From NCBI RefSeq assembly GCF_014648175.1, contig NZ_BMQP01000010.1, positions 1 to 64,000 on the forward strand: 64,000 bases of DNA, written 5' to 3'. Made by a program: the position numbers and the translations under genes. Below, one piece after another: positions 24,112 through 33,439 of this stretch. The notes under the pieces are model-generated. The model made no database searches. It saw only the letters and a program-made list of their open reading frames with translations, and was not told where the DNA came from. This DNA is from Planobispora rosea (GTDB lineage Bacteria; Actinomycetota; Actinomycetes; Streptosporangiales; Streptosporangiaceae). Each line of letters opens with the position of its first letter. Position 1 is the stretch's first letter.

Positions 24112-25107
24112 GTGCGAACTGCGGCAACCGTAGGCGCGCTCGCCCTGGCGACGTCGGTGCTCGCGCCCTCCGGGGCGCATGCGACCTCAACCGGAGAAGG
24201 TCCCTTCGCCGCATCCGCCTCCGGCGTGTCCGCCGGGACGACGACCGCGGGCGATCCGACTCCGGCTCCGACCCCCACCCCGGCGCCCGTCCCGACACCC
24301 ACACCCACGCCCACCGCCGACGTCATCCCCCAGGGGACGGTCGTCGACACGGTCGCGTACGGTCCGCACTCCCGCCAGCGCATGGATGTCTGGCACCAGC
24401 CCGACGACCTCCGGCGTCCGGGTGTCTTCCTGATCCACGGCGGCTGGTGGTCCTCCGGGGACAAGAAGTACATGACCGAGGTCAGCCGGAGCTACGCCGA
24501 GCTGGGCTACACGGTCTTCAACATCAACTACCGGCTCTCCGGCGACGCGTCGTGGCCGGCCCAGCGCGTCGACGTCTTCGACGCCATCGCCACCGCCCGG
24601 CGGCACGCGGCCCTGTGGTCCTTCAACCCGAACAACTACGTCGTCGTCGGCTTCTCCGCGGGCGGCCACCTCGCCACCGCGGTCGGCACCTACAAGACCG
24701 GCGGCCTGCCCGGGCTGAAGGGCGTGGTCGGGATCTCTCCCGTGGTCTCCCCGCTCACGGCCTACATCGAGGGGGCCGACAGCCCCGACCCCAACAAGCG
24801 CAGGCTGCGTACGGCCGCCATCCGGCTCGCCGGGGGCTGCGGGCCGTCCGGGAAGTGCGCCAGGATCTGGCAGAGCATGGAGGTCCCCGAGCACGCGAGC
24901 CGGGGCGACGCCCCCATCCTGAGCGTGCACGCGGAGAACGAGTTCGTCCCCCCCATCCACAGCACCCAGCTCCAGGCCCGCCTGCGTCAGGTCGGCGTTC
25001 CCATGACCGTGCTCACCGAGCCTGGCATCGACCACAGCGCACCGCTCTACCGGCTGCCCGGCGTGGCGGAGAGGGTGCAGGCGTGGATCGCGGGCAAGCT
25101 GCTCTGA
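24112..25107 (+). CDS. Secreted alpha/beta hydrolase (carboxylesterase-like)
   Basis: 331 aa, GTG start after AAAGGA. A signal peptide (about residues 1-24, cleavage near SGAHA) is followed by a Thr/Pro repeat linker (TPAPTPTPAPVPTPTPTP) to about residue 65. The catalytic domain has LIHGGWW (HGG oxyanion hole), VVGFSAGGHL (nucleophile Ser) and GIDHSAPL (His). It resembles BD-FAE/esterase lipases acting on small esters outside the cell. Two Cys in GGCGPSGKC could form a disulfide. It is divergent from uvrD2. Confidence 0.88.
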   Translation: MRTAATVGALALATSVLAPSGAHATSTGEGPFAASASGVSAGTTTAGDPTPAPTPTPAPVPTPTPTPTADVIPQGTVVDTVAYGPHSRQRMDVWHQPDDLRRPGVFLIHGGWWSSGDKKYMTEVSRSYAELGYTVFNINYRLSGDASWPAQRVDVFDAIATARRHAALWSFNPNNYVVVGFSAGGHLATAVGTYKTGGLPGLKGVVGISPVVSPLTAYIEGADSPDPNKRRLRTAAIRLAGGCGPSGKCARIWQSMEVPEHASRGDAPILSVHAENEFVPPIHSTQLQARLRQVGVPMTVLTEPGIDHSAPLYRLPGVAERVQAWIAGKLL

Positions 25108-25227
25108 GCGGACCGCTCTGATCCGGCCGCTCCGGATGGGAAGATCTATCTCAGCATCGGGAAGATGTGCGGCGCCCTCTGTGTTGACAACGATCGCCGG
25201 ACATCGCATGAGGGGATATTTAACGAC

Positions 25228-25479
25228 ATGGCGCTCACCGTTTACACAACCACGTGGTGCGGCCCCTGCAGGCGGCTGAAGGCTCAGCTCACCCGCGAGG
25301 GCATCGCCTACGAGGAGATCGACATCGAGCGGAACCCCGACGCCGCCGAGTTCGTCATGAGCGTCAACAACGGCAACCAGACCGTCCCCACGGTCGTCGT
25401 GCACTCCCCGTCCGGCCCGATCGCCCTGACCAACCCTCCGGTCACGGAGGTCAAGCGTCTCCTTGAGGGCGCCGCCTGA
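25228..25479 (+). CDS. mrx1: Mycoredoxin (glutaredoxin-like, mycothiol-dependent)
   Basis: 83 aa from ATG 25228, which is the family-length start; a longer frame from 25165 adds a non-conserved leader. Active site CGPC at 11-14 in TTTWCGPCRR, cis-proline in QTVPTVVV, and the C-terminal NPPVTEVKRLL. Mycoredoxins reduce mycothiol mixed disulfides on proteins in actinobacteria. Many mycobacterial forms have CGYC; here the second position is Pro, as in some others. It lies between uvrD2 and nudC, as in mycobacteria (recalled Rv3198A). Confidence 0.9.
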   Translation: MALTVYTTTWCGPCRRLKAQLTREGIAYEEIDIERNPDAAEFVMSVNNGNQTVPTVVVHSPSGPIALTNPPVTEVKRLLEGAA

Positions 25480-25579
25480 CGTTCCGCCCGGACATCCCGG
25501 CCCGCGGCCCGGCCCCGTCGAGTCGCCGGACCACCGGACCGCCGGACCGGAGCCCCCTGCCCGGACGCCCCGCTGGAGA

Positions 25580-25963
25580 TCACCGGCGGGGCGCACCCGT
25601 CTTCTGGGTTCCCGCCTTGCGGGCGCGGAGCGGAATCGGCTCGGGCTCCTGGACCTTGGCCGCGCCCGCCGGCTTACGGGCACCGGACGCGGCCGGCTCG
25701 GCGCCCCTGCTCCTGCCCGCGCCGCTGACGGTCCGGTAGGCGTTCGCGCCGTCGGGCCCGGCCGTGTAGTGCAGTTCCTCGAAGAAGACCGTGCCGTCGT
25801 CACCGGCGTAGGCCCGTGTGATCTTCAGGCTCGCGCCGTCCCGCCCCGCCTGGGCCTCGGACCGCTCCCAGAGGGTGTCGGCCATGGCGGTCCCGGAGAA
25901 TCCGCCGAACAAGAGCGCCACGATTACGGCGCCGAGCAGACGGCGCGCTGTCCTACCGGTCAT
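25580..25963 (-). CDS. Small exported protein, 127 aa, paralogue of the next gene
   Basis: Signal peptide at 1-28 (MTGRTARRLLGAVIVALLFG, ending GTAMA). The mature part has VFFEELHYTAGPDGANAYRT then VSGAG, followed by a low-complexity Pro/Arg/Lys tail. The block matches the neighbouring 68-aa protein (AFFKTSSQQAGPTGASSTHT then VSGAD). They are therefore tandem paralogues with different tails. No cysteines. The function is unknown; they may be secreted or cell-envelope proteins. Confidence 0.65.
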   Translation of the reverse strand: MTGRTARRLLGAVIVALLFGGFSGTAMADTLWERSEAQAGRDGASLKITRAYAGDDGTVFFEELHYTAGPDGANAYRTVSGAGRSRGAEPAASGARKPAGAAKVQEPEPIPLRARKAGTQKTGAPRR

Positions 25964-26069
25964 TTGATGTTCCTTACGAGATCAAGGGATGCTGCGATGG
26001 AAGGCGTGGGCCCCGCCCGCGCACTGGACGGGGCCCACGTTCGTCACGGTGAACGGCTCTCCGCAGGTC

Positions 26070-26276
26070 TCAGTCGGCGCCGCTGACGGTGTGCGTGCTC
26101 GATGCGCCCGTGGGGCCGGCCTGCTGCGACGACGTCTTGAAGAAGGCGGACCCGCTCCACTCAGAGTGGTTGGACGGATCGTCGTGATCACCCGCCAGGG
26201 CGAGGGACGAACCCGACAGGGCCAGGGCCGCCGCCGCCATCGTGGTGAAGGCCATGCGGCACAGTGCTCTGCTCAT
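26070..26276 (-). CDS. Small exported protein, 68 aa
   Basis: Signal peptide at about 1-28 (MAFTTMAAAALALSGSSLAL then A). The mature part of 40 residues is hydrophilic and contains the AGPTGAS and HTVSGAD words shared with the next gene on the same strand. ATG 26276 has GGAG five bases upstream. It is followed by the paralogue after 106 bases, so they may form one transcription unit. No function recognised. Confidence 0.6.
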   Translation of the reverse strand: MSRALCRMAFTTMAAAALALSGSSLALAGDHDDPSNHSEWSGSAFFKTSSQQAGPTGASSTHTVSGAD

Positions 26277-26499
26277 ATGACTCCGGTTCCTTTCTCGTCC
26301 GGTCCCATCGCGGACCAGGCTCCGATCGGATCCGGTCTCCCCTCGACTCCCAGCCGGGGAACTGATCCCGGATCCGAGGAGTCGATACCCTCACACCCCT
26401 ACATGAACACGCATAGTTAGCACATGACTACATAGAGCAAATGGCCGCCAAATCACCTATTGATCTCCCCGACATTCAAGGATGGTACGGACGATCCGG

Positions 26500-27480
26500 T
26501 CACCAGTCCCCGTGGAGATCCCCTCCGTACCAGGTCTCGATCAACCGGCGGGCGATCGACACCACGGGCGGCAGACGCAGCTCACCGCTCCGCAGTGCGG
26601 CCGCCATCTCCTCGCGGGTGAACCAGCGCGCCTCGGCGATCTCCTCCGCGTCGGGGACCAGTTCGACGGACGTGGCGCGGGCGAAGAAGCCGAGCATCAG
26701 GCTGCGCGGGAACGGCCACGGCTGGCTGCCCAGGTAGCGGGGAGCGGTGACGCTCACCCCGACCTCCTCGGCCACCTCGCGGATCACCGCCTGCTCCAGT
26801 GACTCCCCGGGCTCCACGAATCCGGCCAGCACCGACATCCGCCCCTCGGGCCACTGCGGCCCCCGGGCCAGAAGGCACCGATCCTCGCCGTCGTGGACGA
26901 GCATGATCACCGCGGGGTCGACCCGGGGGAAGTGCTGGCTGCGGTCGTCCGGGCACACCCGCATGTGGCCGCCCGCCCGGACCTCCGTACGGCCGCCGCA
27001 GCGCGGGCAGAACTCGTGCGTGGAGTGCCACGCCTCCAGGGCGACCGCGTGGACCAGCAGCCCGGCGTCCAGGTCTCCGAGCAGGGCGCCCACCTGGCGC
27101 AGTCCCGCGGGCACGGTCTCTCCCTCCGGCAGCGCCCCGGCCTTCAGCGGGGCGACGATCCGCGCGGTGGCGGCCCCGTTGCCCTCCGCGGCCCGCAACG
27201 GGGCCGCCACCGCGAAGTAGGCGACACCGGCGGCGTCCACGCCGAGCAGGTAGCGCTCCCCCTCGGGAGCCTCGCCCGGGGGCAGGAGGACGAGTCCGAC
27301 CTCGTCCCCGCTCCGCCGTACCAGGGCCTGCCCGTCGTCGACGACCACGACCCTGGTCGCGCCGTCCGCCCACGCCCGCCGGATCCATTCGGCGTTCTCG
27401 CGCAGCGCCGCCGAACGGTCGATGGCGCTGCGCGCGAGCAGCAACGGCCCCAGCAATCCTTCGTCCACCGTGATCTCCAC
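26500..27480 (-). CDS. nudC: NADH pyrophosphatase NudC (Nudix, zinc ribbon)
   Basis: 326 aa from GTG 27480, chosen because GGGAGGGGCGGAG lies just upstream; ATG 27510 is a possible alternative. A zinc ribbon is seen as CPRCGG, then CPDD. The Nudix box is GFVEPGESLEQAVIREVAEE followed by VGV, and the NudC signature SQPWPFPRS is exact. NudC cleaves NAD(H) to NMN(H) and AMP, and in enterobacteria removes NAD caps from RNA. In mycobacteria it is linked to NAD pool and isoniazid-NAD turnover. It is divergent from the siderophore operon starting at 27752. Confidence 0.92.
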   Translation of the reverse strand: MEITVDEGLLGPLLLARSAIDRSAALRENAEWIRRAWADGATRVVVVDDGQALVRRSGDEVGLVLLPPGEAPEGERYLLGVDAAGVAYFAVAAPLRAAEGNGAATARIVAPLKAGALPEGETVPAGLRQVGALLGDLDAGLLVHAVALEAWHSTHEFCPRCGGRTEVRAGGHMRVCPDDRSQHFPRVDPAVIMLVHDGEDRCLLARGPQWPEGRMSVLAGFVEPGESLEQAVIREVAEEVGVSVTAPRYLGSQPWPFPRSLMLGFFARATSVELVPDAEEIAEARWFTREEMAAALRSGELRLPPVVSIARRLIETWYGGDLHGDW

Positions 27481-27715
27481 GCCGCTCCGCCCCTCCCGAA
27501 CCGGCTGCATCTTGCGATTCGCCGGATTGATGCTCTCCCGGGGGAACACCGTATCGCCGCCGGGGAAGTCCCTGGCAGCGGCGGGGGTGACGATGCCGTC
27601 CTCCTCGCGACGGCGCATTCCTGGCATGAACCATGCCCTCCAGCCAAGACAGACATTTAGGGTGATTGGCAGGTCGGGCCACACGATGATCGCCGTCCTA
27701 CTAAGATGCGGCTGG

Positions 27716-27734
27716 TTAGGTTAGCCTTACCTGA
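27716..27734 (+). promoter_or_regulatory. IdeR/DmdR1-type iron box
   Basis: TTAGGTTAGCCTTACCTGA matches the 19-bp consensus TTAGGTTAGGCTAACCTAA at 16 positions. It lies 18 bases before the first codon of the siderophore operon. Iron-loaded IdeR/DmdR1 would block this promoter, so the operon should be expressed under iron limitation. Confidence 0.88.
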
Positions 27735-27751
27735 TACTCGGGGGTCCCTCC

Positions 27752-28927
27752 TTGCGGCTGTACCTCACCGCGCTCAAACCGACCGACTCGGTCACCGACG
27801 GCTTCCTGCCCGCGGCGCGCGCCCTGGGCTGCGACACGACGATCCTCACCGACCGGCCGGAGCAGTACGGGGGCTCCATGGCCGAGGGGGCCGAGGTGCT
27901 CGCCTGCGACGTGCGTGACGCCCGCGCGGTGATCGACGTCATCGCCCATCACCGCGCACCCGGCGCGATCTTCTCCAACTCCGACCACATCCAGGCCGAG
28001 ACCGCCCTGGCCGCCGCCTACTTCGGCCTGCCCGGCAAGGACTGGCGGGCGTGCGTCACGGCCAAGAACAAGGCGCTCACCCGGCGGCGGCTGGCCGCGG
28101 CCGGGATCGAGACCGTCCGCTCGGTACGGCTGGCGCCCGGCGACCCGGTCCCGGAGCGGGACGTGCCGCTGCCCGCCGTGGTCAAGCCACGCGAGGGCGT
28201 GGCCAGCGAGGACGTCGTCCTGGTCCGGGACGGGCGCGAACTGGCCGAGGCGGTACGGGCGATCCGGAACCGGCGGCCGGGCGAGGCCCTCGTCGTGGAG
28301 GAATATCTCGACGGCCCGCTGCGCACGCTGGAGACCCTGGGCGACGGCGGAGAGATCCGGGTGCTCGGCGGCTTCCGGACCACCCTCGGGCCGCTGCCGT
28401 ACTTCGTGGAGGAGCGCCTGGACTGGGAGCCCCCGCCCGCGAGGGAGCGGGATCACGTGCTGCGGGCCCTGCAGGCGCTGGGGGTGGGCTTCGGCGCCTG
28501 CCACACCGAGTACGTGACGACGCCGGACGGGCCGCGGATCATCGAGATCAACTATCGGGTGATCGGGGACCACTGCGACTTCCTCCTGGCCGACCTGCTG
28601 GGAGTCCCGCTGTTCGAGCGGATCCTCGGCGTCCACCTCGGGCGGGGCCTCGGCGACTGCGGCACGGCCCTGGGCCACGGGACCGCCCTGAGCGTCGTCG
28701 CGGACCGCTCGGGGACCGTGGTCGCGGGCCCGGGGACGGTCACGCCGCCGACCGGCGACCGGGTACGGCTCTGGCACCGGCCGCTGCGCACCGTGGGCGA
28801 CCGCATCGACCAGAGCCACACGAACAGGGATTATCTGGGTATCGTCCGCGCCATCGGGCCCGACCGGGGAAGCGTGGACGAGGCCATCGCGGCCTTCGAC
28901 GCCGAGAGTCCCTGGGTGGTCGCGTGA
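27752..28927 (+). CDS. ATP-grasp ligase, vibrioferrin PvsA-like
   Basis: 391 aa, TTG start with GGGGG eight bases upstream, directly after the iron box. ATP-grasp features: lysine in PAVVKPREGVASEDVVLV, VVEEYLDGP (ATP-binding strand), and IIEINYRVIGDH with the Glu-Asn metal ligands. The N-terminal 90 residues are the Rossmann-like first domain. ATP-grasp ligases join a carboxylate to an amine through an acyl phosphate. In the vibrioferrin operon, PvsA is an ATP-grasp enzyme next to two NIS synthetases. Assignment of the substrate is inference. It overlaps the next gene by GTGA. Confidence 0.85.
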   Translation: MRLYLTALKPTDSVTDGFLPAARALGCDTTILTDRPEQYGGSMAEGAEVLACDVRDARAVIDVIAHHRAPGAIFSNSDHIQAETALAAAYFGLPGKDWRACVTAKNKALTRRRLAAAGIETVRSVRLAPGDPVPERDVPLPAVVKPREGVASEDVVLVRDGRELAEAVRAIRNRRPGEALVVEEYLDGPLRTLETLGDGGEIRVLGGFRTTLGPLPYFVEERLDWEPPPARERDHVLRALQALGVGFGACHTEYVTTPDGPRIIEINYRVIGDHCDFLLADLLGVPLFERILGVHLGRGLGDCGTALGHGTALSVVADRSGTVVAGPGTVTPPTGDRVRLWHRPLRTVGDRIDQSHTNRDYLGIVRAIGPDRGSVDEAIAAFDAESPWVVA

Positions 28928-30606
28928 TCGCGGGAAGCGCCGTCACCGGGCGGGAGCCGTACCTCGCCGCCCGCGTCCTGAACGCGCTCCTGCGCGAGGA
29001 CTACGGCGGCCTGGCCGGACGGGTGACCCGGAGCAAGGACGGCGTCGCCGTCATCCTCACCGGCGGGCGCCGGGTCCGGCTGGTCCCGGGCTCGCTCTTC
29101 CAGGACTTCGTGGTGGCGCCCGAGGAGCTCCTCCGGCTGGAGGACGTGCTCGCCACTCTCCGGGAGGTCTCCTCCCCGGCCGACGCCCCCGGGGTCGAGG
29201 CGTTCGCCCGCGAGTGCCACGAGGCCCTGCGCGCCCTCGACCTCCACGACGAGCACCGCGAGGACGTCCTGGCCCGGCTGGACCACAGCGTGCGCTACGA
29301 GACGCTGGCGGCCTTCGTCGACCATCCGGTCTATCCGACGGCGCGCTCCCGTACCGGGCTGACGGACGGGGAACTGGTGGCGTACGCGCCGGAGTTCGCG
29401 CCGAGCTTCGCGCTGCGGTGGGCGGCGGTGCCGCGGGAGCGGGTCACCGGGGCGCCCGATCCGGCGCAAGCGCCAGGACCGGCCGATCCGGCGCAAGCAC
29501 GAGGGCCGGCCGATCCGGCTGGGGCGTTCGCGGCGGCCGGGCTGCCGCGGAGGCTCGCGGAGACGCACGCACTCTTCCCCGTGCATCCGCTGACCGTCCC
29601 CGCCGTACGGGAGATCCCGTGGGCGGTCGTCGGACCGGCCCCGCATCTGACGGTCAGGCCCACGCTCTCGATGCGCACCGTCGTGACCGGCCCCCGCACG
29701 CAGCTGAAGCTGCCGCTGACCACCAGCACACTCGGCCTCCGCAACCGGCGCTCGATCAAGCCGGGCACCCTGGCCGACGGGGCGCGGGCCGAGCTGCTGC
29801 TGCGCGCGATGCCCTTCCCCGGGGTCGTCCTGGCCGACGAGCAGACCTACGCCCACGCCGGGCACGAGTACCTGGGCTGGCTGGTCCGCCGTCTGCCGCC
29901 GGGCGAGATCGTCCCGGTCGCAGCGCTGCTCGCGCCGCTGCCCGGCGGGGGCACGGTCGTGGAGGCGCTCGCGGAACGGCTGTCCGGCGGGGACGTGGAA
30001 GGGCTGCTCGGCACGTATCTGCGGCTGCTGTTCGGGTTCGGGGTGCGATTGTTCGTCGGGTACGGCACCGCGCTCGAAGCCCACCAGCAGAACCTCGCAC
30101 TCGTCCTCGGCGGGGACGGCGGCCCCGCTCCCGGCCCCGGCCCCGCTCCCTTCCGGCTCCTGGTCAAGGACAACGACGGTCTCCTGGCCTCCCCCGGCCA
30201 CCTGCGGGCCGCCGGCCTGGCCGTACCGGACTTCACCGACGGACGCATGCTCACCGACGACCCGCACGCGCTCGCCGACGTGTTCGTGACCATCACCCTC
30301 CACCTGGCCGCCGCCGCCCCGGTGTTCGGCGCGCTGCCCGCGCCGCGGGCCGCCCGGCTCGTCGGGGACGCGCTCGCCGAGGCGCTGGAGCCGTACGGCG
30401 ACGACCCGATGGCCCGGCTGCTGCGGGCCAGGACCCTCGACGCCGCGCGGCTCGTCGGCAAGTCGATGGTCACCGCCGGGACCCTCGTCGACAAGGCGCG
30501 CACCGGGGCGCGCGACGTGAACAAGTTCTACGGCACCAGCGGCCCCAACTACCTCCGCCAGCCCCCCGCGGCCATCCGGCCCGTGACCCAGCAGAGGACC
30601 ACATGA
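28924..30606 (+). CDS. NIS siderophore synthetase (IucA/IucC family), first copy
   Basis: 560 aa, GTG at 28924 overlapping the previous stop. IucA/IucC motifs: FPVHPLTVPAV (substrate/ATP region), KLPLTTSTLGLRNRRSIK (nucleotide-binding Lys/Arg/Thr), GTALEAHQQN and LVKDND. It activates a carboxylate of citrate or a derivative as an acyl adenylate for amide or ester formation, without an NRPS. By gene order it corresponds to PvsB. A Pro/Ala repeat (GADPAQAPGPADPAQARG-like) near residue 180 is a low-complexity insert in a loop. It overlaps the next start as ATGA. Confidence 0.9.
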   Translation: MIAGSAVTGREPYLAARVLNALLREDYGGLAGRVTRSKDGVAVILTGGRRVRLVPGSLFQDFVVAPEELLRLEDVLATLREVSSPADAPGVEAFARECHEALRALDLHDEHREDVLARLDHSVRYETLAAFVDHPVYPTARSRTGLTDGELVAYAPEFAPSFALRWAAVPRERVTGAPDPAQAPGPADPAQARGPADPAGAFAAAGLPRRLAETHALFPVHPLTVPAVREIPWAVVGPAPHLTVRPTLSMRTVVTGPRTQLKLPLTTSTLGLRNRRSIKPGTLADGARAELLLRAMPFPGVVLADEQTYAHAGHEYLGWLVRRLPPGEIVPVAALLAPLPGGGTVVEALAERLSGGDVEGLLGTYLRLLFGFGVRLFVGYGTALEAHQQNLALVLGGDGGPAPGPGPAPFRLLVKDNDGLLASPGHLRAAGLAVPDFTDGRMLTDDPHALADVFVTITLHLAAAAPVFGALPAPRAARLVGDALAEALEPYGDDPMARLLRARTLDAARLVGKSMVTAGTLVDKARTGARDVNKFYGTSGPNYLRQPPAAIRPVTQQRTT

Positions 30607-32297
30607 CCACCGGTCTCGCGCTCGACTCCCCCGCCGCCGTCGCCGAGGGGGCGACCCTGGCGGCGCTGCTGCGCTGCACCGTCAGAGAGGTGGCCGGGCC
30701 ACGCGGGCACGTCTGGCACGCCGGGCCGTACGTCCTCCTGCGCGTGGCGGGCGACCTGCTCCGGGCACGGACGCGCGGCGGGCTCGCGCTGCGCTTCGAG
30801 GGCCTGCCCGAGCGGCTGGAGGACGGCTGCTGGCGGCCGCTGTCCGCCGACGACCTCGTCCGGCTCGTGGAAGGCGAGCTGGGCGGCGGCAACGAGGAGT
30901 TCGCGCCCCAGGTCCGGGCGAGCCGGGAGGCCATGGCGGCGCTGCTGCGGGCCCGGCGGGAGACCGCCGCGCCGGCGGACCCGTGGCTGGCCTCCGAGCA
31001 GGCCCTGGTCTTCGGGCACCCGTTCCACCCCAGCCCGAAGGCCCGCGGCGGCCGCGGCTCCGGCACGGGAAACGGCACGGGAAACGGCGCGGGAAACGGT
31101 CGTCGCGGCGTCGGAGACGACGGGGAAGGGGACGCGGCGGACTGGCTCGGGTACGCCCCCGAGGCGCACGCGCGCTTCCCGCTCCGGCTCCTCGGGGTCC
31201 GCCGCGACCTGCTGGCCGAACAGGGCGACACGGCGGCGCTGGACGGGCTGGGCGCGGCGCCGCCCGGATACGCTCCGCTCCCCGTCCATCCCTGGCAGTT
31301 CGACCTGCTCGCGCCGGAGCTGGCCGCGCCGCTGGCCGACGGGAGGCTGCTCGACCTGGGGCACGGCTCCCGCCCCGCGGTCCCCACCTCGTCGGTCCGC
31401 ACGGTCTACGAGCCGTCGATCGACCGGTGCCTGAAGTTCAGCCTGGACGTGCGGATCACCAACTGCGTGCGGAAGAACTCCTGGTACGAGCTGGCCGGGG
31501 CGGTCGAGCTGACCTCGCGCCTGGATCCGGTGTTCCGGCGGCTGGCCGCGGAGTTCCCCGGGACCCGCTGGCTCCCCGAGCCCGGTTACCGGTCGGCGGA
31601 TCTCGGCGTCCGGTTGATGGAGGGGCTCGGCGTGATCATCCGGGTGAGCCCCTGGTCGGTCTGCCGTCCGGGTGTCACCCCCCTGTTGAGCGGCGCTCTG
31701 GCCGCGGGCGGTCACCCCGGCGCCGACGTCCTCCCCGCGGCCGCCGCGGCCGCCGCGGCCGACCCGGTGCGCTGGTGGCGCGCCTACGTGGAACGGGTGG
31801 CGCCGCCGGTGCTGGACGCCTACCTGAACCACGGCGTGGTGCTGGAACCGCATCTGCAGAACGTGCTGGTCGGCGTGGACGACGCGGGAATGCCGGTGGA
31901 GGCCGTCTTCCGCGACCTGGAGGGCACCAAGCTCGTCGCCGGCCGCCACGACGTGTCGGAACTCCCCGGCCGGGTCGCCGACCGGCTCACCTACGACGCG
32001 GCGAGCGGCTGGAACCGGGTGCTCTACTGCCTGATGGTCAACCACCTGCCGGAGGTCGCCGCCACGCTCGCCGGGACGGTCCCGGAGACGGACGCGCTGC
32101 TGCGGGAGCTGTGGGCGGTCGCCGGGGAGGTGCTCGCCGGCTACGCCGCCTCCCGGGGGTGGCCGCGTGAGCTGTCGGAGCTGCTGGCCGGGGTGCCGCT
32201 GCCCGCCAAGGCCAACCTGTCGGTGCGGTGGGCGCGGTCGGCGGACCACGCGGCGGGGTACGTCCCGGTGGCCAACCCCCTGGCGATGTTGTCATGA
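30603..32297 (+). CDS. NIS siderophore synthetase (IucA/IucC family), second copy
   Basis: 564 aa, ATG overlapping the previous stop. Motifs: GHPFHPSPKAR (diagnostic for NIS synthetases), PVHPWQFDLL, SVRTVYEPS, KFSLDVRITNCVRKNSWYEL and GVVLEPHLQN. A Gly/Asn/Thr repeat (GTGNGTGNGAGNG) follows the first motif and is unusual for the family. By order it corresponds to PvsD, which joins citrate to serine in vibrioferrin. Two different NIS enzymes in one operon point to stepwise acylation of citrate or a related acid at two positions. Confidence 0.9.
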   Translation: MTTGLALDSPAAVAEGATLAALLRCTVREVAGPRGHVWHAGPYVLLRVAGDLLRARTRGGLALRFEGLPERLEDGCWRPLSADDLVRLVEGELGGGNEEFAPQVRASREAMAALLRARRETAAPADPWLASEQALVFGHPFHPSPKARGGRGSGTGNGTGNGAGNGRRGVGDDGEGDAADWLGYAPEAHARFPLRLLGVRRDLLAEQGDTAALDGLGAAPPGYAPLPVHPWQFDLLAPELAAPLADGRLLDLGHGSRPAVPTSSVRTVYEPSIDRCLKFSLDVRITNCVRKNSWYELAGAVELTSRLDPVFRRLAAEFPGTRWLPEPGYRSADLGVRLMEGLGVIIRVSPWSVCRPGVTPLLSGALAAGGHPGADVLPAAAAAAAADPVRWWRAYVERVAPPVLDAYLNHGVVLEPHLQNVLVGVDDAGMPVEAVFRDLEGTKLVAGRHDVSELPGRVADRLTYDAASGWNRVLYCLMVNHLPEVAATLAGTVPETDALLRELWAVAGEVLAGYAASRGWPRELSELLAGVPLPAKANLSVRWARSADHAAGYVPVANPLAMLS

Positions 32298-33439
32298 CGT
32301 TCCCGGAGGCCCTCCCCGTGCTCCCCTGCGCCCCCCTGTCCGAGATCCCCGGTGACCTGCCCGCGTACGTCTACGATCTGGCCGCCCTGGACGCGCACGC
32401 GGCCGCGGTCCGGGCGGCGCTGGGCGACGTCGAGCTCTACTACGCGGTCAAGGCCAATCCCGACCCGGAGCTGCTGCGGGTGCTCGCCCCGCACGTGGAC
32501 GGCTTCGAGGTGGCCTCGGGCGGGGAGCTGGCGCACGTGCGCGCGCTGTCGCCGGACACGCCCGTCGCGCTGGGCGGGCCGGGCAAGACCGACGCGGAGC
32601 TGCTGGCCGACGTGACGCGGCTGCACGTGGAGAGCCCTTCCGAGCTGCGGCGGCTGCTGGCGCTGAGAACGGCCTCGGGGCGCCCGGCCGACGTGATGCT
32701 CCGGGTCAACCTGGACGTCCCGGTCGAGGGCGCCTCGCTGGCCATGGGCGGCGGCGCCACCCCCTTCGGCATGGATCCGGACGGGGTCGCGGAGTGCCTC
32801 GGCCTGCTCTCTCCCCGAGCCGGGCAGGACGGGCACGGGCCGGTACGGCTGCGCGGCCTCCACGCCCACCTGGCCAGCGGGCTGGACGCCGGGCGGATGC
32901 TCCGGCTGGCGGAGGCCGTACTGGACTACGCCCGCGCCGTCGGGATCACCGAGGTCAACCTCGGCGGCGGCATGGCCGTGTCCTACACCGACCCGGCCGC
33001 CCGGTTCGACTGGAAGACCTACGGCGAGGGCCTGGCGGCGCTCCGGCGCCCCGGCGAGGTGCTGCGGATCGAGCCGGGGCGCGCGCTGACCGTCTACTGC
33101 GGGCGGTACGTCACCCGGGTGATCGACGTCAAGCGGGTCCACGGCGAGCTGTTCGCGGTGGTCGCCGGGGGCACCCACCACCTCCGCACCCCCGCCACCA
33201 AGGGCCACGACCAGCCGCTGGCCGCGTGGTCGTCGGGCGAGGCCGGCGAGCCGGTCACGATCGTCGGCCAGCTCTGCACGCCGAAGGACGTCCTGGCCCG
33301 GAGGGTCCCGGTCCGGGTGGAGGCGGGCGACGTGGTCGAGTTCGCGATGGCCGGGGCCTACGCCTGGAACATCTCCCACCACGACTTCCTGATGCACCCG
33401 AAACCGGCGTTCCACTACCGGTGCGCCCCGGACCGGTGA
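32294..33439 (+). CDS. Type III fold PLP-dependent decarboxylase, PvsE/LysA-like
   Basis: 381 aa, start overlapping the previous stop. Visible: YYAVKANPDPELL with the PLP lysine, FEVASGGEL, HAHLASG, LGGGMA (phosphate-binding Gly-rich loop), IEPGRALT, and LCTPKDVLAR with the active-site Cys of the second subunit, then AGAYAWNISHHDF. The family includes DAP, ornithine and seryl-citrate decarboxylases. In vibrioferrin the homologous enzyme makes the ethanolamine part by decarboxylating the seryl group; in other NIS pathways it supplies a diamine. Its stop codon lies in a terminator stem. Confidence 0.88.
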   Translation: MTFPEALPVLPCAPLSEIPGDLPAYVYDLAALDAHAAAVRAALGDVELYYAVKANPDPELLRVLAPHVDGFEVASGGELAHVRALSPDTPVALGGPGKTDAELLADVTRLHVESPSELRRLLALRTASGRPADVMLRVNLDVPVEGASLAMGGGATPFGMDPDGVAECLGLLSPRAGQDGHGPVRLRGLHAHLASGLDAGRMLRLAEAVLDYARAVGITEVNLGGGMAVSYTDPAARFDWKTYGEGLAALRRPGEVLRIEPGRALTVYCGRYVTRVIDVKRVHGELFAVVAGGTHHLRTPATKGHDQPLAAWSSGEAGEPVTIVGQLCTPKDVLARRVPVRVEAGDVVEFAMAGAYAWNISHHDFLMHPKPAFHYRCAPDR

